A stretch of 64,000 nt of DNA, from positions 1,736,001 to 1,800,000 of the forward strand of contig NZ_CP041070.1 in NCBI RefSeq assembly GCF_006459125.1, in the 5' to 3' direction. Under the pieces are notes generated by a model, which worked only from the letters and a program-made list of their open reading frames with translations, ran no database searches and was not told the origin of the DNA. Positions 28,837-38,776 of this stretch are shown here, piece by piece. The position numbers and the translations under genes are program-made. Numbering within the stretch: position 1 is the stretch's first letter; the number at the start of each line of letters is the position of its first letter. Source of the DNA: Halarcobacter anaerophilus. Its GTDB lineage: Bacteria > Campylobacterota > Campylobacteria > Campylobacterales > Arcobacteraceae.

Positions 28837-29217
28837 ATGGATACAAATGCATATAAAGAACCTGTTTATTTAATCTCTGCCGTGGCAGAGATTTTAAATA
28901 TTCATCCTCAAACATTAAGACAATATGAAAGAGAGGGTTTAATAAAACCTTCTCGGACAAACGGAAAAATAAGACTCTATTCACAAAGAGATATTGATCA
29001 TATAAAATATGTTTTAACTCTTACTAGAGAACTTGGCATAAATCTAGCGGGAGTAGATTTAATTTTACAACTAAACAGTAAAATTGAAAATCTTGAAAAC
29101 GAGATCAAAGGTTATAAAAGAAAATTAAAAGATATCAATAGATTCGGGCTTGTACCAAACTCTAAAGCTTTGGTTATTAAAAAAAGTTCTTATGATGTAG
29201 TAATTTTTGAAGAGTAG
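28837..29217 (+). CDS. hspR: Heat-shock repressor HspR (MerR family)
   Basis: 126 residues with a MerR-type helix-turn-helix (LISAVAEILNIHPQTLRQYEREGLIKPSRT, residues about 9-38), the wing (GKIRLYSQRDIDHIKYVLTLT) and a short coiled coil. It binds HAIR sites and represses chaperone genes, with DnaK as a likely co-repressor in the family. It starts 11 bases after cbpA and is controlled by the operator upstream of that gene. Confidence 0.94.
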   Translation: MDTNAYKEPVYLISAVAEILNIHPQTLRQYEREGLIKPSRTNGKIRLYSQRDIDHIKYVLTLTRELGINLAGVDLILQLNSKIENLENEIKGYKRKLKDINRFGLVPNSKALVIKKSSYDVVIFEE

Positions 29218-29232
29218 TATTTACTACTCTTA
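29210..29232. terminator. Convergent terminator between hspR and ftsZ
   Basis: A 10-bp inverted repeat (29210-29219 with 29222-29231) with a tight loop overlaps the hspR stop and faces the ftsZ stop. Confidence 0.7.
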
Positions 29233-29239
29233 TATCGTT

Positions 29240-30373
29240 TTAAGATAATTGATACTGTACTCTGTAATCTCTCATTAACGGAGGAATATCCAAATAATTT
29301 TCATCATCAACAGATAATTTTTTAGAGTTATCTTCTTCTACTGATTTTGTTTCATAAGGAGAATCATTTTTAGACTCAAATCCCGTTGCCACTATTGTAA
29401 TTTTTACTTCATCCGTTTCCAAAGTATTATCTGAAGTCGTACCGAAAATAATTTCGGCATTTGAATCGATTGTTTCATGGATTTTCGACATAACATCGTT
29501 AATAGCAAACAAAGATACTTGAGGATGGGTATTAAAATGTATTAAAATACCTTTTGCACCGCTTAATGAAACTTTATCTAAAAGAGGTGAATCAATTGCA
29601 TCTTCTAAAGCTTTTTGCGCTGCATTATCGCCTTTTGCTTTACCGATACCCATTAATGCCATACCCTTATGCTGCATAATTGTTTTAACATCGGCAAAAT
29701 CCGTATTAATATCTGAATTCCCGGGATTTAAAATAACCTCAGTCATTCCGTTTACGGCTTGATATAAAATATTGTCAATAATTTTAAAAGCATCTTTCAT
29801 ACCTACATTTTCATCAATTATTTCCAATAATCTGTCATTTGGAACTACAATAATCGAATCAGATACTTTTTTTATCTCTTCTAAACCTAAATTTGCAAGA
29901 CCTGCTCTTTTTTTACCTTCCCAAGTAAAAGGTTTTGTTACGACTGAAACGGTTAAAGCACCTATCTCTTTGGCTGCTTTTGCAATAATAGCCGCTGCTC
30001 CAGTTCCCGTACCGCCTCCAAGTCCGGCAGCAATAAAAACTATATCGGCACCTGTAAGTGCATCTTTTATATCTTCATAACTTTCAACTGCAGAATCTCG
30101 ACCGATTTCCGGTTTCATTCCTGCACCAAGACCTTTAGTTAGTTTTACACCAAGTTGAATCTTTTTGGGAGCTTTCGATATTCTTAAAACCTGTAAATCC
30201 GTATTTGCAGCAATTAAGTCAATTTTATGCGTTCCCTCATTTATCATATGGTTGATCATATTACAACCACCGCCACCGACTCCAATTACTGAAATCCTTG
30301 CTATATTATCCGAAAGAGTTTTGCTTGGCATTTCCACTTTTATATCATCCACGTTAAATAAATTCCCATTCAT
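29240..30373 (-). CDS. ftsZ: Cell division protein FtsZ
   Basis: Tubulin-like GTPase that forms the Z ring. 377 residues from ATG 30373, which overlaps the ftsA stop as TAATG and has GGAG 8 bases before; the upstream in-frame start at 30400 lies inside ftsA. GTP-binding motif GGGTGTGAA, the N-terminal GVGGGGCNMINHMI and the T7-loop region NTDFADVKTIM are all there. After a short linker comes the C-terminal peptide LDIPPLMRDY that docks FtsA and others. Shares an operon with ftsA. Confidence 0.97.
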   Translation of the reverse strand: MNGNLFNVDDIKVEMPSKTLSDNIARISVIGVGGGGCNMINHMINEGTHKIDLIAANTDLQVLRISKAPKKIQLGVKLTKGLGAGMKPEIGRDSAVESYEDIKDALTGADIVFIAAGLGGGTGTGAAAIIAKAAKEIGALTVSVVTKPFTWEGKKRAGLANLGLEEIKKVSDSIIVVPNDRLLEIIDENVGMKDAFKIIDNILYQAVNGMTEVILNPGNSDINTDFADVKTIMQHKGMALMGIGKAKGDNAAQKALEDAIDSPLLDKVSLSGAKGILIHFNTHPQVSLFAINDVMSKIHETIDSNAEIIFGTTSDNTLETDEVKITIVATGFESKNDSPYETKSVEEDNSKKLSVDDENYLDIPPLMRDYRVQYQLS

Positions 30374-31773
30374 TAGAACCACTCCGTAATTGCGTTCCAC
30401 AATCTTTTAACGCCAGTGTTCTTATCCTTTTTTGTAAGTTTTGGTAATAGTTTGCTTGAATCATTTTCATCACTGACACCTTTATCTTTTCCATTTAAAA
30501 CAGTTTTTTGGATATCAGCAGCAGCTATTGATTCAGAGTAATTCTCTGCTTGTGTTTTCGTTGCCGCTTGTTCAACAATTTTTCTTTTTTTGATTAAATT
30601 TTTATTTGAGTCTAATTCAAAATTTCTGTTAGTTTCTAAAGAGTAAAGTAATAATCCTACGATAGTTGCCATTTTCGGATCATCAAAACTCATATATCCG
30701 TTTTTTATATTTACGGGATTTGAAATTTTTACAGGCAGATTATCAAAAATCAGTGTTGCAAGCTCTTTGATTCCAATAAGCTTGCTCATTCCCCCCGTAA
30801 TAACAATTCCCGTACCTAAACTTTCATGGATACCGCTTTTTTTCAGGTTATTTCTAACTAAAGTTAATACCTCTTCAACTCTTGCATGAATTATTGTCTG
30901 AATATATTCCAAAGATACTTCAGAAGAGTTTTTTTCATCGCCTATTCTTGGAGTTCTTACTTTTTTATTTGCCAACTCTTCATCAGATTTTAATAAATCT
31001 CCATATTCTGTTTTTATCTTTTCTGCTGCAATAGGAGGGGTATGAAGCATTACCGATAAATCATTTGTAATATGATTTGAACCTACAGGAATAAATCCGT
31101 TATATATCAAAGATGAACCTTTGTAACATGCAAACTCTGTAGTTGTTGCCCCAAGGTTTATTACTGTAGCTCCGAATTTTCTTTGTTGTTCATCTAAAAT
31201 AGATATTGCCGTCGCATAAGAGTCCAATACAAAATTATTTACGGTCAAATTTGCCATTTTAAAAGCTGATTTTATATTTGTAAGTGCCGTTTTTTTTGCC
31301 GTAACTATATAAACAGAGACTTCAAGTCTTGAACCGTTCATATTAAGTGGATTTTCAACATCGGCTGAATCGTCTATTTTAAAAAATATAGGTACAACAT
31401 GAACCACTTCATATTCAGGTATAATTGTTGCATTATAAAGTGCCATTTGAAGAACTTGATTTATCTCATTTTCGGTAATCAAGCCGTTTGGGACATTAAC
31501 ACTTCCTGAACTTCTTAAACCTTTAGTATAAGCTCCGGATACTGAAACTACGGTAGATTCAATTTGTTCAGTAGTATTCTTTCTTGCAATTGAAACAGCT
31601 TCTTTAATAGATTTAGAAGCTAATTCAATATTAGAAATAGCTCCTTTGTTAATACCGTCACTTTTATATGTTCCTGTTCCTAATATATTAATCTTATAAT
31701 CTAGATTATTTCTAGCAATTACAGCAGTAATATTCGATGATCCAATATCAATTGCTAAAAGAGTTTTATTCAA
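30373..31773 (-). CDS. ftsA: Cell division protein FtsA
   Basis: Actin-like ATPase that tethers FtsZ to the membrane. 466 residues with the SHS2 domain, ATPase motifs (AIDIGSSNITAVIA at 8-21, GATTTEFACYKG and VITGGMSKLIG) and a C-terminal amphipathic helix (GVKRLWNAITEWF) that binds the membrane. A long linker (about 390-450) precedes the helix. It overlaps ftsZ by one base and follows the PpiD-like gene by two bases, so the three are one unit. Confidence 0.96.
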   Translation of the reverse strand: MNKTLLAIDIGSSNITAVIARNNLDYKINILGTGTYKSDGINKGAISNIELASKSIKEAVSIARKNTTEQIESTVVSVSGAYTKGLRSSGSVNVPNGLITENEINQVLQMALYNATIIPEYEVVHVVPIFFKIDDSADVENPLNMNGSRLEVSVYIVTAKKTALTNIKSAFKMANLTVNNFVLDSYATAISILDEQQRKFGATVINLGATTTEFACYKGSSLIYNGFIPVGSNHITNDLSVMLHTPPIAAEKIKTEYGDLLKSDEELANKKVRTPRIGDEKNSSEVSLEYIQTIIHARVEEVLTLVRNNLKKSGIHESLGTGIVITGGMSKLIGIKELATLIFDNLPVKISNPVNIKNGYMSFDDPKMATIVGLLLYSLETNRNFELDSNKNLIKKRKIVEQAATKTQAENYSESIAAADIQKTVLNGKDKGVSDENDSSKLLPKLTKKDKNTGVKRLWNAITEWF

Positions 31774-31775
31774 AA

Positions 31776-33239
31776 TTACTCCTCAAAAGTTATAGAAGAT
31801 TGTACTTCATATCTATTTTGCAAATTTTTAACTAAATTATTCATTAACTCTTGATTTAATAAGTTATTAATTGTTTTCCCCACAGCTTCGTTTTTTGTTT
31901 TATCGTAAGCTGCAAGTTTAGAATCATTGATTCTGTATAATACAATCTTATCTCCAACTGTTATTTTACCCTTTTTTTCCGTAGAAGAGAAAAGTCTGTT
32001 TAAAAAAGTCAAAGAGTCATTAGGATTTAGACCCGTAATTTTATCAAATGAGTCTCTTGATACAAAACCGATATGAGTTCCTTCAAAGTTTTCTAATGTT
32101 TTTGTCGCAAGTTTTTCTAACTCAATTCCTTTTGTAACTTTTATATAATCCGCTTTAGCCATATCTTTGGCCTTTTCGTAAGATAAAGTTTTAGGTAGAA
32201 TTTTATTAGAAACTTTTACAATTACATATTTATCGTTATAAAAGAAGGGTTTTAAAACATCTCCTGGAACTGCATTTAAAACTTCATCGTTGTTCTCTTT
32301 TCCAAAAGGAAGTTTTGCCTCTTCAATTTCAGTTTTATTTACAAATTTTTCTTCACCTTTTTTCAATTTAAGATATTTTTTTAATGATGCAGTTTTTGTC
32401 TCTTTTTGATTTAGAGCTTTTATTACATCATCTTTCGCTTCTTCCAAAGGTTTTATTTTACCGTCATCTTTTACAAAGTTTGTTCTAAATTTTTTATAAT
32501 AATCTTCAATCTCTTCATCACTGAAACTTTTATTTAACAGTGCAACCTCTTCTGTTTCTAAAAGAACTGCCGGTTGAGATTTATAGTTATCTTTATTTGC
32601 TTCCCAATATTTTTTTATATCTTCATCACTTACGTTGATTTTTATATCATCTTGTTTCAAGATATGAATATCAATATCGTCTTGTGAAAATAGCAATCTG
32701 TTTAAATCTTCTAATTCACTGTTTTGTGTCTGAATACTAAAAATTTTTTCCATTTTTTGTAAAAGCAGATCTCTTTTTAGTGTTGCTTCAAATTTAGTTG
32801 GATTTGTTCTGTTTTGATTTAAAACTTTGATATAAGTATTTTTATCAAACTTTCCGTTTTTTATAAATGCAGGAATTTTTACAAGCTCTTTAGCAACCTC
32901 TTCATCAGTAACATCGAGATTTAATTCATCTGCAAAAGATAATATAAGATTTTTTTGAATCACTGTATTATAGGCTACTTGTTTAAGTTTTAATTTATCA
33001 GCCATCTCTTGATTAAACTGATTACCGAAGATTCTTGCATATTGGTCATATAAAGACGAATACTCTCTTTGATACTCATCAACAGAAATTTCTCTATCTC
33101 CTACAACAGCTACCGTTCCGCCTTTTGAACCGTAATCATAAGAGCCCCAACCGACAAAACCGGCTCCCACAAAAGCTATCGTACTTATCCAAATAGTTAT
33201 TACAAGCCATTTTTTATGTCTTTGCATCCAACTTATCAT
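31776..33239 (-). CDS. PpiD-like SurA_N domain periplasmic chaperone
   Basis: 487 residues. One N-terminal transmembrane helix (about 12-30, reading WLVITIWISTIAFVGAGFVGWG), then a SurA-type N-terminal domain (VAVVGDREISVDEYQREYSSL) and a long helical and parvulin-like central region (about 230-360). This is the layout of PpiD/SurA_N_3 proteins, which hold newly exported proteins at the inner membrane. The parvulin domain looks degenerate, so isomerase activity is uncertain. Opening motif MQRHKKW is common in Campylobacterota members. Confidence 0.85.
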   Translation of the reverse strand: MISWMQRHKKWLVITIWISTIAFVGAGFVGWGSYDYGSKGGTVAVVGDREISVDEYQREYSSLYDQYARIFGNQFNQEMADKLKLKQVAYNTVIQKNLILSFADELNLDVTDEEVAKELVKIPAFIKNGKFDKNTYIKVLNQNRTNPTKFEATLKRDLLLQKMEKIFSIQTQNSELEDLNRLLFSQDDIDIHILKQDDIKINVSDEDIKKYWEANKDNYKSQPAVLLETEEVALLNKSFSDEEIEDYYKKFRTNFVKDDGKIKPLEEAKDDVIKALNQKETKTASLKKYLKLKKGEEKFVNKTEIEEAKLPFGKENNDEVLNAVPGDVLKPFFYNDKYVIVKVSNKILPKTLSYEKAKDMAKADYIKVTKGIELEKLATKTLENFEGTHIGFVSRDSFDKITGLNPNDSLTFLNRLFSSTEKKGKITVGDKIVLYRINDSKLAAYDKTKNEAVGKTINNLLNQELMNNLVKNLQNRYEVQSSITFEE

Positions 33240-33308
33240 AAATTATTACCCTTTTTTAAATTTCGAATTATAATACTCAAAAATTACTTTTAAAGAGGTA
33301 AAAAAAAA

Positions 33309-35606
33309 TTAAATATTTTTTGATAAGAGGTCATTTATCACAGACTCTCTTCTTGTTGTCTCAATTCTTTTGCATGCACTTTTAAAAGCATCCTCTTCTC
33401 CGACGATAAAACACATGCTTTTTGCCCTTGTAATTGCTGTATATAAAAGTTTGGTATTATGCATTATATAATGGGAAAAACTCATAGGAATCAAGGCATT
33501 TTCATACTCCATTCCTTGCGTTTTGTGAATAGTCAAACAATATGCAAGAGATAATAATGAGCTTAAATCGTCAAAATCGTAAAAGACCACCATATCGTCG
33601 TTTGGATATAAAACTATACATCTGTTTTCTTCAAAATCCAATTTTATTATAAGTCCTAATTGTCCGTTAAAAACCCTTTTTTCAAGGTATTCAGTTGAAT
33701 TTGTTTTATACATTTGCATAGTTTGGGCTTTCATATTCTCATTTTTTATATGAATCACCTTATCACTCATTTTAAACTCGTAAAGTTTTGTTTTATATCC
33801 TTTGCCTTTTGTATGGTTAAATAGAGTTTGTAGCTGCATATTTATATTTTCTACTCCTAAAACTCCTGCTTTCATAGGTGTAATTACTTGAAAAAGAGTT
33901 AAAGCTTTTGAAATATCTTTTGCTTTTATATAATCATAATATTTTTGTATATATTGTATTGAAATATTTAAAATCGTATTTAAAATATTCTCACTTATTT
34001 GTGCCCTTACACTAGAAAACTCTGTCTGTTTTAAAGAGTTTTTTACCGCATAATAGTTATTTATAGAGACATTTACAAAATTAAAATCTTCATACTCCTT
34101 ATTATATTCAGGAATATTTCCCTGCCTTATATCATTTGCAATTACAGCAATTGCCTGATTTTCACTTTGTCTATAAATTTTTGTAAGTTTACAAATAGCG
34201 GCTAATTCATACTTTATGGCATCGGCTAAAATATTTCCTGCACCGATTGCAGGTAACTGTCCGTCATCTCCTACTATAATAAAAACCGTATCATCGGATA
34301 TCTTTTTAATCAAATTATAAAACATAACCGAATTTACCATTGAAGCTTCATCAAGCAAAATTACTTTATGAGGGAAAAACTCTTTATCCTCGTATTTGAC
34401 AAAAAGTGATTGAATTGTAGAACTGTTGTATCCTGTCGTATCCGAGATTCTTTGGCTTGCAATTCCGCTTAAAGCAATTGTTATAATATCATCATAAGAA
34501 ACAACCTCTTCTAATAGTTCCAAAACAGCCCTGCTTGAAGTTGATTTACCTGTTCCTGCATAACCTATTAGAAAAAGTGTTTTATTCCCTTCATTTATAA
34601 TTTCAACTGCTCTTTTTTGTTCACTGCTTAATTGAAACCCTAAAGTCTGCTCTTTTTTTACTATATATTCCTCAAAGTTTCCGATAATTTTTTTATTTTT
34701 TTCATCTTTTCTTCGTTCAAAAAAATCTAAAATTCTTCTCTCCGCATAATAGAGCATTGAAGGAGAAAAACGGTTCTGTTTAGTCTGAAAAATCTCCTCT
34801 TCGGATAACATTTTTGTTATTGAATTTTCATATAAGATCTCCTCATTTTCAAAACGTAAAGCCTCATCAAGGAGTTTATAAAGATGAAATTTATCTATTG
34901 AAGAGTTTCCGTTGTTATCACAAAACTCTCTTAAAGTGTAGTTTATGCAAGCATTTATACGAAATTCCGATTTAGGATCAATTCCCAAAGCTTTTGCAAT
35001 CTCATCTGCTCTTTTAAATCCTATTCCTTTTATATTTATCAACATATATGGATTTTTTTTGATTTTATCTATTAAGTTATCTACTTCACTAAAATGAGAG
35101 TATATTTTATTAATCAAATTTGAAGTTACTCCAAATTTGGAAAGGAAAGCTCCTAATTCTCTTAAATGTTTGAACTTATTCCAAGAAGATACGATTTTAT
35201 CAAGCTTTTTCTCTTTTATTCCTTTAAAATTCAAAAGCTCTTCGGGTTTTTCATTTAAGATTTCAACCAACTTCTCTTCATCATATTTTTCAAGAAGTTC
35301 ATGGGCAAATTTTTTACCTATGCCTTTTACGATTTTTGTTAAAAAAAAGAAAATTTCAGCCTCTCTTAGCTCTAAAGTCTGAAATTGAAACTGAACTCCG
35401 TATTTTTTATGAGTAGTCCAATCTCCTTTCAAAACAATCTCTTCTCCGACTAATTTTTCAATATCCGTATCAAAATAATTTCCGCATATTTTTTGATTAT
35501 TTTCCAAAACGGCAATTATATATTTAGTCTCTTCGTTTTTATATAGTACTTTTTTTAGAACGCCGCTTAAATTAAAAAGTTTTTCTCCTTGGTTATTCTC
35601 ACTCAT
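33309..35606 (-). CDS. RecD2-type ATP-dependent DNA helicase
   Basis: 765 residues. N-terminal OB-like region (about 10-80), helix-hairpin-helix repeats (FKGIKEKKL, IKGIGFKRADEIAKALG), then the SF1B motor with Walker A GYAGTGKST, motif II LLDEASMVN, motif III GDDGQLPAIGAG and a C-terminal UvrD-like block ending TIHKTQGMEYENALIPM and LLYTAITRAK. There is no RecB or RecC partner nearby, which together with the long N-terminus points to RecD2 rather than RecD of RecBCD. 5'-3' unwinding in repair is expected. It overlaps the preceding gene by one base. Confidence 0.9.
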   Translation of the reverse strand: MSENNQGEKLFNLSGVLKKVLYKNEETKYIIAVLENNQKICGNYFDTDIEKLVGEEIVLKGDWTTHKKYGVQFQFQTLELREAEIFFFLTKIVKGIGKKFAHELLEKYDEEKLVEILNEKPEELLNFKGIKEKKLDKIVSSWNKFKHLRELGAFLSKFGVTSNLINKIYSHFSEVDNLIDKIKKNPYMLINIKGIGFKRADEIAKALGIDPKSEFRINACINYTLREFCDNNGNSSIDKFHLYKLLDEALRFENEEILYENSITKMLSEEEIFQTKQNRFSPSMLYYAERRILDFFERRKDEKNKKIIGNFEEYIVKKEQTLGFQLSSEQKRAVEIINEGNKTLFLIGYAGTGKSTSSRAVLELLEEVVSYDDIITIALSGIASQRISDTTGYNSSTIQSLFVKYEDKEFFPHKVILLDEASMVNSVMFYNLIKKISDDTVFIIVGDDGQLPAIGAGNILADAIKYELAAICKLTKIYRQSENQAIAVIANDIRQGNIPEYNKEYEDFNFVNVSINNYYAVKNSLKQTEFSSVRAQISENILNTILNISIQYIQKYYDYIKAKDISKALTLFQVITPMKAGVLGVENINMQLQTLFNHTKGKGYKTKLYEFKMSDKVIHIKNENMKAQTMQMYKTNSTEYLEKRVFNGQLGLIIKLDFEENRCIVLYPNDDMVVFYDFDDLSSLLSLAYCLTIHKTQGMEYENALIPMSFSHYIMHNTKLLYTAITRAKSMCFIVGEEDAFKSACKRIETTRRESVINDLLSKNI

Positions 35607-35959
35607 TAATAGCCGTCGTCAAATTTTGAATTTTTATGTTTATCCTTTTTATAGCTGTTTTTATTCCTCTCTTTTTGAAGAAGATTAGCCTCTTTTAACA
35701 GAGTATCTCTCTCATTTTCAAAGGTTTCACTGTGATTATCTATAAAATAAAGCACTTGATTTATATAGTTAAGCAACTGTGTATAATATTTTGAATTAAG
35801 TTCTATAGCTTTTACTCTTTTTATATCTTCAAAATTCTTAAGTGTTCTTTTTTTAAAAAGTTCTTCATCAAAATCTTCAAGTTTCAACAAAGAGACCGTT
35901 CTTGTGAAGAATTTTTCTAAAACTCTTATATATCTTATTCTTAATTGCTTTTCGTGCAT
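35606..35959 (-). CDS. Hypothetical charged coiled-coil protein
   Basis: 117 residues from ATG 35959, one base after the stop of the ArsC-like gene. An upstream in-frame start (35998) would overlap that gene. The protein is helical and charged (RIRYIRVLEKFFTRTVSLL, then ENERDTLLKEANLLQKERN), with a Lys/Asp-rich disordered tail, and lacks membrane segments. Family unknown. It overlaps the helicase start by one base, so it is probably coupled to it. A DNA-repair link is only positional. Confidence 0.55.
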   Translation of the reverse strand: MHEKQLRIRYIRVLEKFFTRTVSLLKLEDFDEELFKKRTLKNFEDIKRVKAIELNSKYYTQLLNYINQVLYFIDNHSETFENERDTLLKEANLLQKERNKNSYKKDKHKNSKFDDGY

Positions 35960-35960
35960 C

Positions 35961-36308
35961 TTAAAGTATCTTGTCAATATTTTCCAAAGGTCTTGCAATT
36001 ACTGCTTTATTACCTTTGATAACAACCGGTCTTTCTATAAGTTTCGGATTTTCAACCATTGCTTCAATAAGTCTGTTTTCATCAGTTTCATCTTTTAAAT
36101 TTAACGTTTTATAAATCTCTTCTTTTGTTCGCATTAACTCTTTAGCACTTATATTAAGCAGTTCAAGGGTTTTTTTTAATTCATCTTTTGAAGGCGTATC
36201 AACCAAATATTTTATAATATTTAAATCGACTCCTTTTTCTTGTAAATATGTCAATGCATTTCTTGATTTTGAACATCTTGGATTATGCCAAATTGTTATT
36301 TTATCCAT
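35961..36308 (-). CDS. ArsC/Spx-family thioredoxin-fold protein
   Basis: 115 residues. The active-site motif NPRCSKSRNALTYL (Cys12) and the late RPLENIDKIL / RPVVIKGNKAVIARP block are those of arsenate reductase ArsC of the YfgD type. Enzymes of this group reduce arsenate using glutaredoxin, but the YfgD subgroup has also other suggested roles. No ars genes are near, so the in vivo job is open. It sits 11 bases after fliW. Confidence 0.85.
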   Translation of the reverse strand: MDKITIWHNPRCSKSRNALTYLQEKGVDLNIIKYLVDTPSKDELKKTLELLNISAKELMRTKEEIYKTLNLKDETDENRLIEAMVENPKLIERPVVIKGNKAVIARPLENIDKIL

Positions 36309-36319
36309 TAAAAACCTTT

Positions 36320-36694
36320 TTAAAATTTTGGTAATATATCATTTAAGCTCTCTAAACCTAACTCTTCCAAATCCAAATGTATTTGTCCCATTTTTTTTGA
36401 TTTATTGTTTACTATAATAGGAGAAAAAATATTCATGGAAGAGTCTGAGACCTGCGGTTGTAGTACAAAAATATAAAAAATAGAAAGATCTTCTATTTTT
36501 TCAATTTCTAATCTTTTTTTGAAATCTTCGGGAAGCTCAAAAGCGATTGTTTTTAAAGCTCCAAAACTCATAAGTTTCAAAGAAACTTCACTTTGAAGTC
36601 CTGTTATAACCGAAAAAAAATCATCCATTTTTGTCAATTTGAACTCTTTTTCTTCTTCACAACCGTCAATTGGAACAACCACTTCAAAAATCAT
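36320..36694 (-). CDS. fliW: Flagellar assembly factor FliW
   Basis: 124 residues with the FliW beta-barrel pattern: FSVITGLQSEVSLKLMSFGALKTIAFELPEDF in the middle and FYIFVLQPQVSDSSMNIFSPIIVNNKSKKMGQIHL (the usual NLxAPIxxN, here NIFSPIIVN). FliW binds flagellin and antagonises CsrA, thereby matching flagellin translation to export. The start follows AAAGGAATTCT. It is divergent from the fliK-like gene. csrA itself is not in the window. Confidence 0.9.
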   Translation of the reverse strand: MIFEVVVPIDGCEEEKEFKLTKMDDFFSVITGLQSEVSLKLMSFGALKTIAFELPEDFKKRLEIEKIEDLSIFYIFVLQPQVSDSSMNIFSPIIVNNKSKKMGQIHLDLEELGLESLNDILPKF

Positions 36695-36766
36695 AGAATT
36701 CCTTTGTAAAATTATTAGATTTTACAAAAAATAGTATTTGTTGTCAATTAATAATCTTCAAATTTA

Positions 36767-36775
36767 TGCTATACT
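36767..36775 (+). promoter_or_regulatory. Extended -10 promoter of the fliK-like gene
   Basis: TGC followed by TATACT (36770-36775). Transcription from it would begin around 36781-36783, immediately at the ATG at 36784. No sigma-28 or sigma-54 element was seen. Confidence 0.4.
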
Positions 36776-36783
36776 CTTATATT

Positions 36784-38775
36784 ATGATAGTTTCAAACAA
36801 CAATAATTTATTAAATATATTATTGCCAAACGATAATAAAGCTTTAAAAGAGGTTTTAAAAGAGGCTGATTCTAAAACTTTAGAGAGTTTAAGCAAAGGT
36901 TCTACTTCTGTAGGTGATATTTTAAAGAATCTTTTCAGTGATTTAAAAACCGGAGAAAAAAATCTTTCAACTATAGAAAATCTTTTGAAAAACTCAAATT
37001 CATTTAAAGAGTTGGGAAACTTTTCAAAATCTATTTCAACTTTATTGGATAAACTTGATCCTTCAATGGAAAAATTCAGACCTCTTTTGAAAGCTTTTTC
37101 AAAAGATATTTCAAATCTTGATGCAAATAAATTAAAAGATTTAATTTCAAAATCGGGAGTATTTTTAGAAGCAAAAACACTTCAACAAACAAGCGGTAAT
37201 CAAAACATGCCTAAAAGTTTGGAAAATATTTTGATTGAAATAAAAAACGTTTTAAAAGATATTCCGAACCTGCAAAGCAAAAATTTAACAAATCTTATTG
37301 ATAAGATGCTTCAAAAAAGCGACTCTTCACAACAGCTTACAAATGATTTAAAAACATTAACAAACGGTCTGCAAGAAGTCTCAAAAGGCTTAAATAACAG
37401 ACAAATAGATAATCTGTTAAATCTAGCGAATACTTTGAAGAATATCTCTTCAGAGGGGCAGTTAATAGAATCAAAAATAGAAAATTTCAAACCTCTTCAA
37501 AACAGTCAAAATTCTCAAATACAAAATCAAACTATTTTACAAAATAAGCAAGACTTGATAACAAAAACTATTGATACGCTTTTTCAACTAAAAAATGAGA
37601 TCTCTTTAAATAACAATCTTCCAAATAAACAAAATCTTTTAAATCAGATTGATACTCTTTTACAATCAAAAGATCTGTTTTTACAAAACAGTTCCCAAAC
37701 AGAAGTAAAAAATATGCTCAATCAACTCTCTGATTTGATTCAGTCAAAAGATTTTCCCTCTTCTAACAATCTGGAAAGATTTGCTATGAATCTAAAAAAT
37801 CAAAGTGATGAAATAATAAATTTAGAAAACAAGCTTTTTCAAAATCAAAATATACAAGCAGAGAAAAACAGCTTAACAAAAGAGATTCAACAAACCCTTT
37901 TTAACCTAAAAAATGAGATTTTAAATCTAAACACTTCTGATAATAAACTTATAAATCAAATAATAGATAAACTTTTGAATATACAAAATCTTTTTTCAAA
38001 AGTCGAAATACCTTTTGATATGAAAAGTTTACAGCAAACAAATTTGCTTAATAATTTCCAAAGTAATTTTGCATCGAATATTAATAATCTGATTGTAAAT
38101 TTAAAAGAGAGTATCGTAAATTTAAATTTGGAACCTCAAAATCTCAATCTTCATAACACTATTTTCAAAAATATCGAAAAACTTGAGACAATTGCACATA
38201 ACTTATTGCAGCCTTCAAATTTAATTGATAAACAAACTAGCCAAAACTCCCTTCATAACGATATAAAAGCGGTACTTCTGCAAATGCAAGGCGAATTACA
38301 GACAAAAAGTGATTCAGATTCCGTAGAGTTGTCAAAACAAGTTGATAAAATGGTTACTCAAATTGAATATCATCAATTATTATCCATAACATCAAACAGC
38401 AATAACGTATATCTGCCCTTTATCTGGGATATGTTAGATGATGGCACAATATCAATGAAAAAATTAGAGGAAGAGAAGTTTTATTGTGAAATCAATCTTT
38501 CATTAAAAGAGTTCGGTCAAACAAGACTTCTTTTGGCTTTATACGACAAAAACAAACTTGATATGACTATATATGTCTCAAAAGAGAGCTTCAAACAAAC
38601 TTTTAGAGAAAATTTGACAAAATTAAAACAAGCACTTAACTCGGCAAATTTAATTCCCGTTGATATTAAAATTATTGATATGAAAAGAGAAAGACAAACA
38701 GGAGAAAACAAACAAAACATCAATCCTTACGGTCAAAATCAAGATTTAAATACGGGCTTTAATATAAGGGTTTAA
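36784..38775 (+). CDS. FliK-like flagellar hook-length control protein
   Basis: 663 residues from ATG 36784 (ATG 36766 is a possible earlier start). The long middle is Asn-, Gln- and Leu-rich with heptad-like repeats and low complexity. The C-terminal part (about 540-640) matches the hook-length control domain: FYCEINLSLKEFGQTRLLLALYDKNKLDMTIYVSKESFKQTFRENLTKLKQALN. It would be secreted and used as a ruler that switches export from hook to filament. The next gene encodes an FlhB C-terminal homologue, its usual partner in this switch. Confidence 0.72.
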   Translation: MIVSNNNNLLNILLPNDNKALKEVLKEADSKTLESLSKGSTSVGDILKNLFSDLKTGEKNLSTIENLLKNSNSFKELGNFSKSISTLLDKLDPSMEKFRPLLKAFSKDISNLDANKLKDLISKSGVFLEAKTLQQTSGNQNMPKSLENILIEIKNVLKDIPNLQSKNLTNLIDKMLQKSDSSQQLTNDLKTLTNGLQEVSKGLNNRQIDNLLNLANTLKNISSEGQLIESKIENFKPLQNSQNSQIQNQTILQNKQDLITKTIDTLFQLKNEISLNNNLPNKQNLLNQIDTLLQSKDLFLQNSSQTEVKNMLNQLSDLIQSKDFPSSNNLERFAMNLKNQSDEIINLENKLFQNQNIQAEKNSLTKEIQQTLFNLKNEILNLNTSDNKLINQIIDKLLNIQNLFSKVEIPFDMKSLQQTNLLNNFQSNFASNINNLIVNLKESIVNLNLEPQNLNLHNTIFKNIEKLETIAHNLLQPSNLIDKQTSQNSLHNDIKAVLLQMQGELQTKSDSDSVELSKQVDKMVTQIEYHQLLSITSNSNNVYLPFIWDMLDDGTISMKKLEEEKFYCEINLSLKEFGQTRLLLALYDKNKLDMTIYVSKESFKQTFRENLTKLKQALNSANLIPVDIKIIDMKRERQTGENKQNINPYGQNQDLNTGFNIRV

Positions 38776-38776
38776 A

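Noticed and set aside
37490-37900. Asn/Gln-rich repeats in the fliK-like gene as a DNA repeat array
   Set aside because: The repeats are protein low complexity with varied codons, not DNA repeats.
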